The notes below the pieces were generated by a model. It was not told the origin of the DNA and ran no database searches. It saw only the letters and a program-made list of their open reading frames with translations. A program made the translations under genes and the position numbers. DNA of 64,000 nucleotides, taken from contig MU859073.1 of the NCBI GenBank assembly GCA_033297205.1, positions 186,001 to 250,000 on the forward strand, read 5' to 3'. Shown here one piece after another: positions 1 through 9,250 of this stretch. Origin of the DNA: Pseudoneurospora amorphoporcata (lineage: Eukaryota; Ascomycota; Sordariomycetes; Sordariales; Sordariaceae). The stretch's first letter is position 1; the number at the start of each line of letters is the position of its first letter.

Positions 1-1
1 A

Positions 2-1794
2 CTACCGTTCTCCGTCTTTACCACAGCCGAGAAGAAATGGATCAGTTACACTGCCTCATTCGGGGCAATGTTCTCGACGCTGAGCAGCTACATTTACTTT
101 CCAGCCCTCGTGCCCATGGCGAACGACCTTGGAGTGTCTATCTCACTTATCAACCTCACGGTCACATCTTATCTTATTGTGGCAGGTATCGCGCCGGCAT
201 TTATGGGAGATATTGCTGATCAAGGAGGACGAAGGCCGGCGTATATCCTCATGTTTATTCTGGTTGCGGCGTCCAACGTCGGGCTGGCGTTGCAGAACTC
301 ATATGCTGCCTTGTTCGTGTTGAGGATGGTTCAAAGTGCTGGGGCGTCTGGTGAGTGACCATTTGCCGAATGGGTGACGGTGATGCTAATCGGGGGAAGG
401 ATCGTATGGCGCTGCATATGGAATCATCGCTGATACAACGACTGTTGCGGAGCGTGGCTCCTTCGTGGGCTCGTTGATATTGTTGTTCGTTCTCCATGAT
501 CCCGTTATCAACAAGTCCGTACAAACGCTGATGAACGTGTTTTGTTGCAGTACCAACGCCGCCCCTAGTTTCGGTCCTGTCATCGCCGGCGTGCTTGCCC
601 AGAAGCTCGGTTGGCGATGGATCTTTTGGTTTCTGGTCATCATGACCGGAAGCTATCTGGTCATTGTCATCCTGCTGATACCGGAAACCCAGAGAAAGGT
701 CGTTGGAAACGGTAGCATCCCGCCAAGAGGCATCCACAAGAGTCTCTTTGAGACATTGTCCCGAAAGCGAAGATGCAGAGGTGAAAATAACGATGGACAT
801 GTAGAAACCCAAATTGCGCAACCGGCGGATACTAAGAAGGCGAGGAGGTGTCAAATTCCTAACCCCTTCACATGTATCCCCATGCTGTTTCTCAAGGGGA
901 ACTTGGTCGTGATTCTCATCGGATCGATTACATACGCGGTTAAGATGACGTTACAAACTTCTTTGGCCGCTCAATGTATCGAGATATACGACCTGGATTA
1001 CCTCCAGGCTGGTCTGATCTACCTACCGTCTGGGGTGGGCGGCGCACTCGCGTCTTATACCACTGGTAAGTGCGAAACCCATGCTCTTGGGCTTCAGCCG
1101 AGGTGCCATTGAAGACTGGATGATGCATAATTGACATATGCTGCTAGGCAAATTCCTCGACAGGAATATCAAGAAATGCTCTGCCAAGGCCGGAAGGGAG
1201 GAATACAAAAAGGGCGAGGACATATTCGACTTTCCCATTGAGAGGGCACGCTTTGGTGGGATATACAGCCTCATCGTCGTCTCCTCGGTGGGATCGGCTG
1301 CTTATGGTGTCAGCCTGAATGAGCGGACGGTGAGTTGGAAACTGCGCCTGGTGCAAGAAAAGACGAAAGAGAATAAGCTAATCGTTCCTCTCGCGGTACC
1401 AGCATCTCGCAGTGCCACTCGTCCTTCAATTCCTAACAGGCGCCGCAACGTCCAGTATCTTCACGGTCAGAACTCTCAAGCAAGGGACAACATAACTGCC
1501 CAAGATCTGTATGCTGACCGCCATGAACAGCTCTGCGGAACACTCCTAACGGACCTCAACCCCAATGCGTCCGCGACCGTTCAAGCATCGTACAACTTGG
1601 TCCGATGCCTAGGAGCAGGTGCTGCCATTGCCGCACAACAACCACTGGCAGATGCTGCTGGCTCCAGGTGGTGTTTTGGCGTTTTCGCTATCATCATGCT
1701 GGTGGCTTTACCGCTTTCGATGCTCATTGAGAAGCGAGGGCTGGAATGGAGGAGAGCGAGGGCGTCGAAAGACAGTCGGGTAGACAGCATCTGA
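2..1794 (+). CDS. MFS drug:H+ antiporter (DHA1/QDR-like), 5' partial
   Basis: Major facilitator superfamily exporter of the plasma membrane, of the fungal DHA1 multidrug type. The window begins inside the gene; the frame is open from base 2, so the N-terminus is missing. I infer six exons: 2-350, 400-484, 551-1065, 1148-1329, 1403-1465 and 1531-1794; all junctions are GT-AG and keep frame. The signature after helix 2 reads DIADQGGRRPAY (motif A region), and the fourth-fifth helix region reads APSFGPVIAG...GWRWIFWFL. A long hydrophilic loop (about 700-870) separates the two six-helix halves. The last exon has the conserved LCGTLLTDLNP and ATVQASYNLVRC segments. Substrate cannot be told from sequence; quinidine/dityrosine/citrate exporters are all in this group. 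The donors at 485 (GTTCGT) and 1466 (GTCAGA) are non-consensus and chosen because they restore family sequence. Confidence 0.85.
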
Positions 1795-2205
1795 GAGGAG
1801 GACGAGCCCGATGATCACACAGAACATTGTCTCTCATCCAGCTTAATCTGTGCCTTGCCAGTCCCTTTTTCTGTAGCGCTTCTAGCGCCCGAATATGGCC
1901 CTGGAAAAGAGTTCAGCGGGGGTTGATCAGCGGTTAACGCACGCCAAGACGCGTTCCGCTTACGGGGCTCCACAGCACCCCAACAGGCAGTGGAGACACG
2001 CTAAAATATGCGCTAGATATCAGATGATCAGATAAGCTCCCGTCATCGCCCTCGCCTCCCACGTCCGTAGTCCGGTGTTCCGTCATTCCATTCCCGTCCC
2101 GTTTTTCACAGTCTTGCATCGAAGCTTCTCTGCATTGGTGACACTGCAGTCTAGACTAGTCCCTTTGCATATCCCGTCCTCCAAATCATAAACACCATTC
2201 AGCTC
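1795..2205. other. intergenic, no gene seen
   Basis: 411 bases between two genes on the same strand, holding the end of the transporter transcript and the promoter of the oxidoreductase. The reverse-strand frames here lack a credible start or any family sequence. I see no tRNA or repeat. Confidence 0.6.
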
Positions 2206-4320
2206 ATGGGCTACGCGCAAAAGGGCGCATGGGCGCGGGACGCTCTGCGCAACGCCATATCCGCGCTATTATCAACCTCGTCGTCGTCGTCGTCGATATT
2301 GGCAGTCCGAGATGTCGTGGACAGCAATGAAGAGGGTGGCGACCCCCTCGACCTGGTCCCCCCAGACAAGCTCGAATATCTCTTGAAGCTCGTCCAAGCC
2401 CTTTTCAACGCACGCTTCATCGCCGGCTGCTACAACATCGCCGTTCTCCTCACCATCGCCGCCTTTGCCATTTTGCACTGGCGCAAATCAAGAAATGACC
2501 GACAAAAGTGGGTGGCTAGAATAAAGGGGAGGAATTCAGACTCGGCCCAGAAGACGACGGCAAGGACGACAAAAACGACACAAACCTCTTCTTCGCCAGC
2601 ATCATCCAGCCGTTCCAGCCCCGGCACTTCCACGCCCACCGGCGGCGACTGGAAAGACAATCTCGTCGATCTCGAACGCTCACCACTTCTTCGGGGTCGC
2701 ACATCCAGTCTCACCATCAACTCAACCCATCTGGACCGCAAGCCGTCCCTCGCCAACACCATCTCCTCCTGGCTCGCCCGCCAACCGCCACCGATCCCCA
2801 TCGTCAACCGCACCCTCCCCTGCAACGGCACCTCCCTCTTCATCGTCCTCTGGATCTCGTTGAACGTTTTCTTCCAAATGCTCTTCATCCCGCTCCGGTG
2901 GGACTTTTTTTTCGTCTTCGGCGACAAAATGGGCTTCATGTTCATCGTCAACCTGCCCCTCCTCTACCTGCTAAGCGCCAAGAACCAGCCCTTACGCTTG
3001 CTAACCGGCTACTCGTACGAAGCCCTCAACATCTTCCACCGCCGCGTCGGCGAGATGATGTGCTTCATGGCGCTGGTGCATTTTGTCAGCATGGTCACCT
3101 GGCAGTTCGTTCTGGCGGAGGACTGGATGTTGGCGTCCAAGTCTGCGTGGGCGTACTTTACGCATCCGCTTATCCTGAATGGTCTGGGCGCTTTCGCGTC
3201 GTATGAGCTGCTCTACTTCACTTCTCTGGGAAGTTTCAGGCAGAGATGGTACGAGCTTTTCCTGGCTTGGCACGTCCTGCTTCAGATCGCTGCGCTGATG
3301 TTTCTGTGGTTTCACTTCTATACCAGTCGGCCTTATGTCAGTTTGTCGCTGCTCATCTTTGTACTGGATCGGCTCGTCTGGCGATTGCGCTTTAAGCGGG
3401 CGACCGTCACGGCCGATATCGAAGTGCTGGAAGATGGGCAGACTTATTTGTTATCAGCCGATTGGGACATCATCCCCTCTGCTCAGTCTCAACCCAGTCA
3501 ACGTCAACCTCAACCTTGGTGGAAGTTCAACTCCAACAAATCCATCCTCAACGGCTGGAACCCAACCGACCACGTCTTCCTCTCCGTTCCCTCTCTAGGC
3601 GGCTCCCACGCTTTACAAGCCCACCCGTTCACCATCGCTTCTGCCGCCCCCGTCGTTACCTCTGCTCAACAGCAACCAACTCACGCCTGGTTCAACCTCC
3701 TCATCCGCTCCTACTCCGGCTTCACCTCCGACCTCCTCCGCCACGCCCAAGCGGGCCATACCCGTGTCGCCGTCCAACTAGACGGACCCTATGGCTCTTC
3801 GCACGCGCTGGACATGCTTCGGGCGTCGGGGAGTGCCATCTTGGTGGCGGGAGGTAGTGGGATTGCGGTCACGTTTCCTTTGGTTTGGGCTTTGCTTCAA
3901 CGACCGGAGGAAGTGCTATCAGATGGGGAGGATGATGATCTGGACGACGACGACGAGGAGGAGGAGGAAGACAAGATAGTGAAAAGCGGACGGCCTTTGA
4001 CGAGGCATAAGCAGCGAGTGCACATGCTCTGGGTGACGCATTCGCGGTCGCACAGGAATTGGGTTCCTCAGGAGCAGTTTGATGAGTTGGTTGCGCTGGG
4101 ATTGGACTTGGTGGTTCCGGAGCCGACGGAGGAGGCTGGGCGGCCGGACGTGGCAGGGATCGTGAAGGGGTGGATCTTGGATGCCGCGAGCGATGGGCTG
4201 GAGTCTGCGGTGGTGGCATCGGGACCGGATGGATTGAACAGGACGGTGAGGAATACTTGTGCTGATGTGATTGGTGAGGGGTTAGATGTGAGGATAGCGG
4301 TTGAGAAGTTCGGATGGTAA
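2206..4320 (+). CDS. Ferric reductase-like transmembrane flavocytochrome
   Basis: Intronless 704-residue membrane oxidoreductase of the FRE/NOX superfamily, which passes electrons from NAD(P)H through FAD and two hemes across a membrane. A first helix lies near residues 74-91, then a Ser/Thr-rich linker (about 105-150), then the ferric-reductase-like six-helix core (about 205-390). Two histidine pairs expected to bind the two hemes are visible: H278/H292 and H356/H370, each spaced 14. The FAD-binding motif HPFTIAS is near residue 473 and the nucleotide-binding GGSGIA near 549. An acidic run of Asp/Glu (about 574-592) interrupts the NAD(P) domain. The first ATG of the open frame was taken as the start. 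It may be a metalloreductase or an AIM14-like NADPH oxidase; sequence alone does not decide. No secretion signal is evident. Confidence 0.88.
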   Translation: MGYAQKGAWARDALRNAISALLSTSSSSSSILAVRDVVDSNEEGGDPLDLVPPDKLEYLLKLVQALFNARFIAGCYNIAVLLTIAAFAILHWRKSRNDRQKWVARIKGRNSDSAQKTTARTTKTTQTSSSPASSSRSSPGTSTPTGGDWKDNLVDLERSPLLRGRTSSLTINSTHLDRKPSLANTISSWLARQPPPIPIVNRTLPCNGTSLFIVLWISLNVFFQMLFIPLRWDFFFVFGDKMGFMFIVNLPLLYLLSAKNQPLRLLTGYSYEALNIFHRRVGEMMCFMALVHFVSMVTWQFVLAEDWMLASKSAWAYFTHPLILNGLGAFASYELLYFTSLGSFRQRWYELFLAWHVLLQIAALMFLWFHFYTSRPYVSLSLLIFVLDRLVWRLRFKRATVTADIEVLEDGQTYLLSADWDIIPSAQSQPSQRQPQPWWKFNSNKSILNGWNPTDHVFLSVPSLGGSHALQAHPFTIASAAPVVTSAQQQPTHAWFNLLIRSYSGFTSDLLRHAQAGHTRVAVQLDGPYGSSHALDMLRASGSAILVAGGSGIAVTFPLVWALLQRPEEVLSDGEDDDLDDDDEEEEEDKIVKSGRPLTRHKQRVHMLWVTHSRSHRNWVPQEQFDELVALGLDLVVPEPTEEAGRPDVAGIVKGWILDAASDGLESAVVASGPDGLNRTVRNTCADVIGEGLDVRIAVEKFGW

Positions 4321-4652
4321 GAAAAGGTGGTTGACGGATAGAAGGAATTACGAGGCGTTGGGTTATGGTTTATAGTTGATTCGGCAAAGAATGAGAACGG
4401 TGTTTGTGTACACGCAAAAGTCTCAATTGTTATGTAAGGGGAAGTGAACAACTGTGAAACACAAACAAGGATACATTCACCACATCCATTTGATCCATCT
4501 GTAACCCAGCCTATGGAAATAAAAAAAACCAAAAAAAACAACAAAAAAACACCTATCATACACCCCAACCAAGAACTTCATACCACTTTTCATTTTCCAT
4601 TTCCCCATTCCCACATCCGCCATTCCTTTCACCCACGGCCATATTCAGTACA
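4321..4652. other. intergenic between convergent genes
   Basis: Shared 3' flank of the reductase and the small reverse-strand gene. It holds A-rich stretches (about 4515-4550) suited to transcript ends, and nothing else recognised. Confidence 0.55.
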
Positions 4653-5129
4653 TCACTCCTCACTCGTCCGCATCTCCCCAGCATCCTTCACCCCCTTGCC
4701 CACCTCCTTGACGCCCCTCTCCACTCCACTCCCAATATTCGACACCGCATCTCCCAGTGGCTGTCCCATGCCTCCCGGAACAGCACTATTGACCGTCTGT
4801 CCCAGACCCCTCGTAGCCGCGCCGACAGTTCCTCCGACCGTGTCGGTCAAGCCGCTGATCGTGTTGCCGAGCGTCGAGGTTACGGGCTTGGCGACGCTCG
4901 CGATGGTGCCGGTGATGCCCGAGGCCATCCCGGAGGCCTGCTCGGTGGCCTGCTCGGTGGTTTCTTGAGCCTTTTTGGTGGTCTTTTGAGGGTCGACTGA
5001 GCCTCCGAGGTTGTCCATATTGGTTGCTTGTGGCTGATGTTTGGGATGAGATTTGGGTGTGGGTGATTGCTCGCTGAGGTTCTCTTGGCCTGGTTTTTTT
5101 ACGACTTTCTTAGTGTTGCCAGTTGGCAT
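4653..5129 (-). CDS. Small hydrophilic LEA-like protein, unknown function
   Basis: A 158-residue protein if translated from the ATG at 5129 (MPTGNTKKV); a second in-frame ATG at 5018 (MDNLGG) is also possible, and the open frame reaches back to 5246 without a better start. No intron is needed. The N-terminal third is basic, then residues from about 55 on are an alanine/glycine/threonine-rich run with repeated amphipathic units such as QATEQASGMASG, STLGNTISGLTDT and GGTVGAATRGLG, followed by a charged tail (VERGVKEVGKGVKDAGE). This low-complexity composition, without Cys or Trp and with no membrane span, resembles late-embryogenesis-abundant or stress-linked fungal proteins. No catalytic motif is seen and no specific function is claimed. 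It is convergent with the reductase and lies 458 bases from tRNA-Glu. Confidence 0.6.
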   Translation of the reverse strand: MPTGNTKKVVKKPGQENLSEQSPTPKSHPKHQPQATNMDNLGGSVDPQKTTKKAQETTEQATEQASGMASGITGTIASVAKPVTSTLGNTISGLTDTVGGTVGAATRGLGQTVNSAVPGGMGQPLGDAVSNIGSGVERGVKEVGKGVKDAGEMRTSEE

Positions 5130-5586
5130 TCTTTGCTTGTGAGAAGAAGGAAGAAAGAAAGAAAAACAAAAGAAAAAGATGGTTTTGCTGTTTGATTTGA
5201 CTACCAAGTATGGCAATGAGAAGGAGGGGGGGTTGACGACACTCATCGTCAGTCTGAACGCAGAGGCGACGACAATTTGACGTCATAAGCGATCATGGAG
5301 GGGGGCTTATCGATATCTGAGCATTTTAAAAAGACAACCTGAAGGAGCAAGCCGTGTGCAGGCATCGCAATGACCAGTTCACGGTCTTGAAAAGGGCACA
5401 GGGTGACGGTTCTGAAGAATATTTCACAATCACCACTTCCATTCACATGAGGTGGTTGTCAATTGAAGTGCTGCTATTTTTAAACCTGAAGGGTCCTCAA
5501 ACAAAAACCCTATTGGGCTTTTATCACATGCACCCCAGCTCCACCGGATGGGCAAATAAAATTTCATCAAAAAAGGATGTTGGAGA
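5130..5586. other. promoter region of the LEA-like gene
   Basis: Upstream flank of the reverse-strand gene, with pyrimidine tracts on its coding strand just before the ATG (about 5145-5185). No other gene is supported. Confidence 0.5.
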
Positions 5587-5678
5587 CTCGGATACCGGGA
5601 GTCGAACCCGGGGCTGTTGAGAGAGCAGTCACTCCTGAGAAGTGAGAGTCAACGATGTTACCGCTACACCATACCCGA
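5587..5678 (-). tRNA. tRNA-Glu (anticodon CUC) with 21-nt intron
   Basis: Folds as a tRNA on the reverse strand. The acceptor stem is TCGGGTA pairing with TATCCGA and the discriminator is G. The D stem GTGT pairs with ACAT around the loop AGCGGTA. The anticodon stem GTTGA pairs with TCAAC. The T arm is CCGGG-TTCGACT-CCCGG. The anticodon loop reads CTCTCA, then a 21-nt insertion, then C, placing the intron after position 37, the canonical site; the anticodon is CTC. Mature length without CCA is 71. The D arm is of the usual eukaryotic Glu type. Confidence 0.92.
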
Positions 5679-6626
5679 TTGAACTGATATGGTCCGATGT
5701 TTGTTGACAGTCCGCAGGTTGGTTGAACTTATATGACCATCTTTACTCTGCGCAGCTTGCCGCTTACTTTCCTACGCTTGGCCTTGATTAAAGTAATTGC
5801 AGCACACTCATTCCATGATTTGCACGAAATAAGAACGCATGCGATATTTGCTTGGTTGTATGTGGTTTGTGATTTTTGTGTAGCAGCTGTCTTGTGTGTA
5901 CAAGATCGCAGTGGCTTGGATGTGATCCCACATAACAACCCACGATCGGACGACCAGATCACGGCATCATACTCTTTTCCAATGATCCATACCGCTTTTT
6001 GACACTTACGATTATCACCATAATTGTTGTGATTGCCACGATGCAGTACGTGAGGAAAGAGACGCAGCTTTTGGAATTGATTCATGGATCAAACTCGAAA
6101 CACGCGAACGTAGTGTTTCCCCTGCTGCTATCCCATTCCCAATGTCAAACCTCCTTCTTTCAGCCCGGTATGAATCCTGCCATCCTCCAGCGCTTGCAGT
6201 CCTATACTGACAAACACCATGACCTCCAGGCATGGCCACTACTCCCGTCGAGCGTAATCGCCTTGTACCGCATGTCTTCGGTTCGCCATTTCAACAACTA
6301 TGAGAATGTTTGTTAGTTTCTGGCTATCTGAATGCCGCGGGAGTAGGCTCGAGTCTTACAAGAAATCCCATTCATGCCAGCACACCCGGTGCTCCCACCA
6401 AGCCAAAGTCTATCAATGAGACCAGAGAAAAAAAACACAGAAAAAACGCCACCCATCTTGTGTATCGTGTATCATAATCGTGTAACCCGTCGTCGCGGTG
6501 TTAGTTCTCTTCGATGCAGAGCGATGTCGTAGGAAAAACTGAGAAATTGTCTAGTGTGTAGTGTAGTGTCTTGGGGACAGAATCGAGCCGAGGTCGGTTC
6601 GGGTTGAGGAGAGCCATCGGCATCGA
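5679..6626. other. intergenic, no gene seen
   Basis: About 950 bases with only short overlapping frames on both strands that lack any family sequence or splice logic. It includes the 3' flank of the small Cys-containing gene. Confidence 0.5.
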
Positions 6627-6866
6627 TCACTCGTAGCTGAAACACCAGGCCATCTTGTCTTGTCGACGGTTGTCGGTGTCCCTCTGAAATTCCTTCGCTT
6701 GGTGGGCCTTGACTTGCAGGCAGGCGTCGCACTTTTGGGCCTTGTTGGGCTTGCCAATTCGGCCTCTGTCGATCTTGCCGCAATATTTGTGTTTGGTTTG
6801 GTCGGTCCATTGCATGGGAGGTTCGATGTTTGTGGCCTTAGCCGCCTTGTTGTATGAGTGACCCAT
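6627..6866 (-). CDS. Small basic Cys-containing orphan protein (79 aa)
   Basis: Single-exon frame from ATG 6866 (MGHSYNKAAKATN) to 6627, 79 residues. The longer frame upstream has no better ATG. The protein is rich in Lys, Gln and Asp. It carries YCGKIDRG and KCDACLQVKA, that is one isolated Cys and a CxxC pair, then a final Cys in WCFSYE. This could be a small zinc-binding knot, but only four cysteines are present and the spacing is irregular. I do not recognise a family. An identical start context CCATGGTG-type (reverse strand) surrounds the ATG. The main support is the compact Cys pattern and the coding-like composition, so it is a modest-confidence call. Confidence 0.45.
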   Translation of the reverse strand: MGHSYNKAAKATNIEPPMQWTDQTKHKYCGKIDRGRIGKPNKAQKCDACLQVKAHQAKEFQRDTDNRRQDKMAWCFSYE

Positions 6867-7725
6867 GGTGAGAGAATGGATGATTGACTGAAAGTCCGTG
6901 GATTGTGTTTTCAGTAGATGCTGTGAGAGCACTGGAAGGATTGGAATGTTGACGAGGATGTTTGGGTGAAATCGATTTGTTTGTTTGGTTTGTCCCAAAT
7001 GGAGATCATCTTCTTTTATAGGATCCTGGTTGTTGAATATTGGGGGAGGACTTCCGTACTTCGGCGTGTGTGCATTGCATTTATGTACCTTAGTTTTAAC
7101 ACAACCTGGACGTGTTGCACGAAAACGGCAAGTGAGTCGAAATGGATGCCAAATTCTGGCAATGCCCGTTCGGTGGCATGACCACATGTCCGATAAAACC
7201 GCAATAGGAAACAATTTATTGTATGGCAGTTGGATGATGTAATATGCCGACTGGTCACTGCTCGATCAGGTGTCTCGGAGACTCGCCACAACTCGTGAAA
7301 CTGCACATCACTGGTAACATGGGACAATGATACGAATTGCTGGTTGTTTGGTATTTTTTTAAGTTCTCGTCGAGCCTTGAGTGAGCTAGACCAACGAACC
7401 ATGGCCCTCTCACCATCTTCACCCCTAATCTAGTAAACATAAATGAGCAAAGCATGGTAACCGGCATGGTATAAGATAGGGTAATCCCACGTGAATCCCC
7501 ATGTACGGGGCCATCTATCTGCTGATATAAGAGTCCATCCCGTCCACAATCATGACCTCCTCGCCTGCCTAGCGCAGCAGAGTATTTTTGATGTACCAGC
7601 TATACTCTCATAAGACCTCGCCAACTCAGATGCTGTTGAAAACAGTACAGCATTATCGGAGATAACCAACCCCAACCCAAAATACGTACGCTTTCTCTGT
7701 GCATCGAGCGGATCTCGAACACAGG
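6867..7725. other. intergenic, no gene seen
   Basis: About 860 bases between two reverse-strand genes. It contains the upstream region of the 79-residue gene and the 3' flank of the STRAP locus. Frames here are short and unconvincing. Confidence 0.5.
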
Positions 7726-8118
7726 TCAACGCAGGTTGGATGCCGGTCTAGAATGCCGGGTCAAGCGAACTGGCGACAAGGGCTTATCGTACTTATTCGG
7801 CGAATAGCTGAGCAAAAGGTCGGAACTGGTATCGGAGGGCGACTCGACATCAATCTCAAACCGTAGAGGAGATGCCTTGTTGGTATGACCCCTCAGACGG
7901 ACGGGTGACAGGGGCTTATCGTACTTGTTTGGTGAATAGCTGAGCAGTAGATCAGAGTGAGGATTCACGGCCGGTGTGCCCGGAACCTCAAAGCTGAGGA
8001 GATCAGAAAAATCAGCCGGAGCAACGCCGTGGTTAATGATATCCTTCAGTACACCCGCCGTCTGTGTCAAAGAGCGCTCCTTCGCTGAGCCGAAATCGGG
8101 GCATTGATGCTGCTTCTC
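7726..8118 (-). CDS. In-frame coding extension downstream of STRAP stop (alternative C-terminal exon or readthrough)
   Basis: Directly after the STRAP stop codon TAG (8121-8119) the same frame stays open for 130 codons to 7726. It has no ATG near its beginning, so it is unlikely to be an independent gene. It contains two copies of a 21-residue unit (SDLLLSYSP...DKPLSPVRL) at 7894-7956 and 7762-7824, and a weaker relative FSDLLSFEVPG upstream. The two copies differ at 13 of 63 bases, all synonymous, which is strong evidence that this DNA is translated. A phase-0 intron 8142-8062 (GTATCT...ACACAG, 81 nt) would remove the stop and join the STRAP residues ...LWRGG to TAGVLKDII, giving a protein of 456 residues. 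Stop-codon readthrough is the alternative. The product of the extension is otherwise unknown. Confidence 0.65.
   Translation of the reverse strand, partial: EKQHQCPDFGSAKERSLTQTAGVLKDIINHGVAPADFSDLLSFEVPGTPAVNPHSDLLLSYSPNKYDKPLSPVRLRGHTNKASPLRFEIDVESPSDTSSDLLLSYSPNKYDKPLSPVRLTRHSRPASNLR
7762..7824 (-). repeat. C-terminal copy of 21-codon coding repeat
   Basis: Encodes SDLLLSYSP...DKPLSPVRL in the STRAP downstream extension. Partner of 7894-7956: identical amino acids, 13 synonymous base differences. Confidence 0.9.
7894..7956 (-). repeat. N-terminal copy of 21-codon coding repeat
   Basis: Encodes the same 21 residues as 7762-7824. Differences are at codons such as TCT/TCC, GAT/GAC, CTA/CTT and CTG/TTG, so only third positions and Leu first positions vary. 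Confidence 0.9.
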
Positions 8119-9250
8119 CTAGTCGGTGCCAGTGCCAGATACACCCCCACGCCAGAGCCCGTAATAGCCGTCGCAATTTTTCCACATCTTGATCGTGCCA
8201 TCCTCAGACCCTGTTGCGTACAGATTGCCGTCGGGAGAAAACGCAATGGACCAGATGGGACCGTGGTGGCCCTTGTGCACATCGATCTCCTTGCCCTCAT
8301 CCCAGGTGTAGACGCGAGCCCAAGTACCCGGCTCCTCGCCAACAACAAATTTCCTGCCCTTGAGGTCCAGCCCCACACTGGCAATTCCGTGTGGCAGCGT
8401 GATCCTCTTCAGCTCGTCCTCAGCCCGACTTCCACCCCAAAAGTAGGCGGTCTTGCCCGCAGCTACGGCAAGAACAGGGAGACCGCCGCCGATGTCGGTG
8501 GGGGCGCTGTGCGAAGGGGCGAGGGAAACCAGCTCGCAAGACTTGATCTCGCCTTCTAGCTTCGCCTCACGTACACAGCGACGAGAGGGAAGATCAAACC
8601 AGCGGAGCGTATCGCCAGACGCGGTAATGATTACGTTGGGGTCGCGAGCCCAAACGATGAACTTGATGATATCTTTGTGTACCCCTTCACCAATCTCAAA
8701 AGCCTTGGATGCGTCAATCGTGACTGGTTCGTGAGTGGTGCCTGATGGGGAAGCAGCCGGCCTCTGATCCGCCAGGTCAAAGATGCGAAGCTTCTTTTCG
8801 TATCCACCAGTGGCGAGTAGTCCGGAGTTATCGTAAGGATAGGCAATGGCGCGGACAATATGGTCGTGCTTGAGGACATAGAGCAGTTCGCCAGTGTGGG
8901 TATCCCAAATCTTGGCGCTAAAGTCCGCAGAAGAGGTCGCAGCGGTTGACGCATCAGGGCTGAGCCGTGCTTGCCATGTAGCTCCCTTGTGTCCTAGAAA
9001 GGTGCCAATCCAATCACCGGTTTGGCCGTCGCGGAGCATAGGGTTGCCATCTGTAGGAAGAGCCACGTCAGTAACCTTGGTCAGGTGTGTTTGGTGGCAA
9101 CACCATGAAAGGCCCGTGAATACCTTTGCAGGAAGAAATCATGTAGTAGGAATCTTCCTTTTCGAGCGGTGAGAAGCTCAAGTGGGTGACAGGCCGCGAG
9201 TGGCCATGGCAGGTCAAAGGGACTGTCTGACGGCGCGTGGGTTCGGTCAT
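8119..9250 (-). CDS. STRAP/UNRIP-type WD40 protein
   Basis: Homologue of serine-threonine kinase receptor-associated protein, a seven-bladed WD40 propeller that in animals acts with SMN and TGF-beta receptors and is broadly conserved in fungi. Two exons: 9250-9124 (MTEPTRRQT...) and 9050-8119; the intron 9123-9051 (GTATTC...CTACAG) joins SSCK to DGNPMLRDG. Canonical length is 352 residues. Blades are visible through repeats such as CHGHSRPVTHLSFSP, FLGHKGATWQARLSPDAS with SADFSAKIWDTHTGE, ATGGYEKKLRIFDL, TASGDTLRWFDL, and HKGHHGPIWSIAFSPDG with TGSEDGTIKMWKN. The end YYGLWRGG is typical of fungal members. It is transcribed away from the DOA1 gene. The stop TAG is followed by a coding-looking in-frame extension (see 7726-8118), so the true C-terminus may vary. 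Confidence 0.9.
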
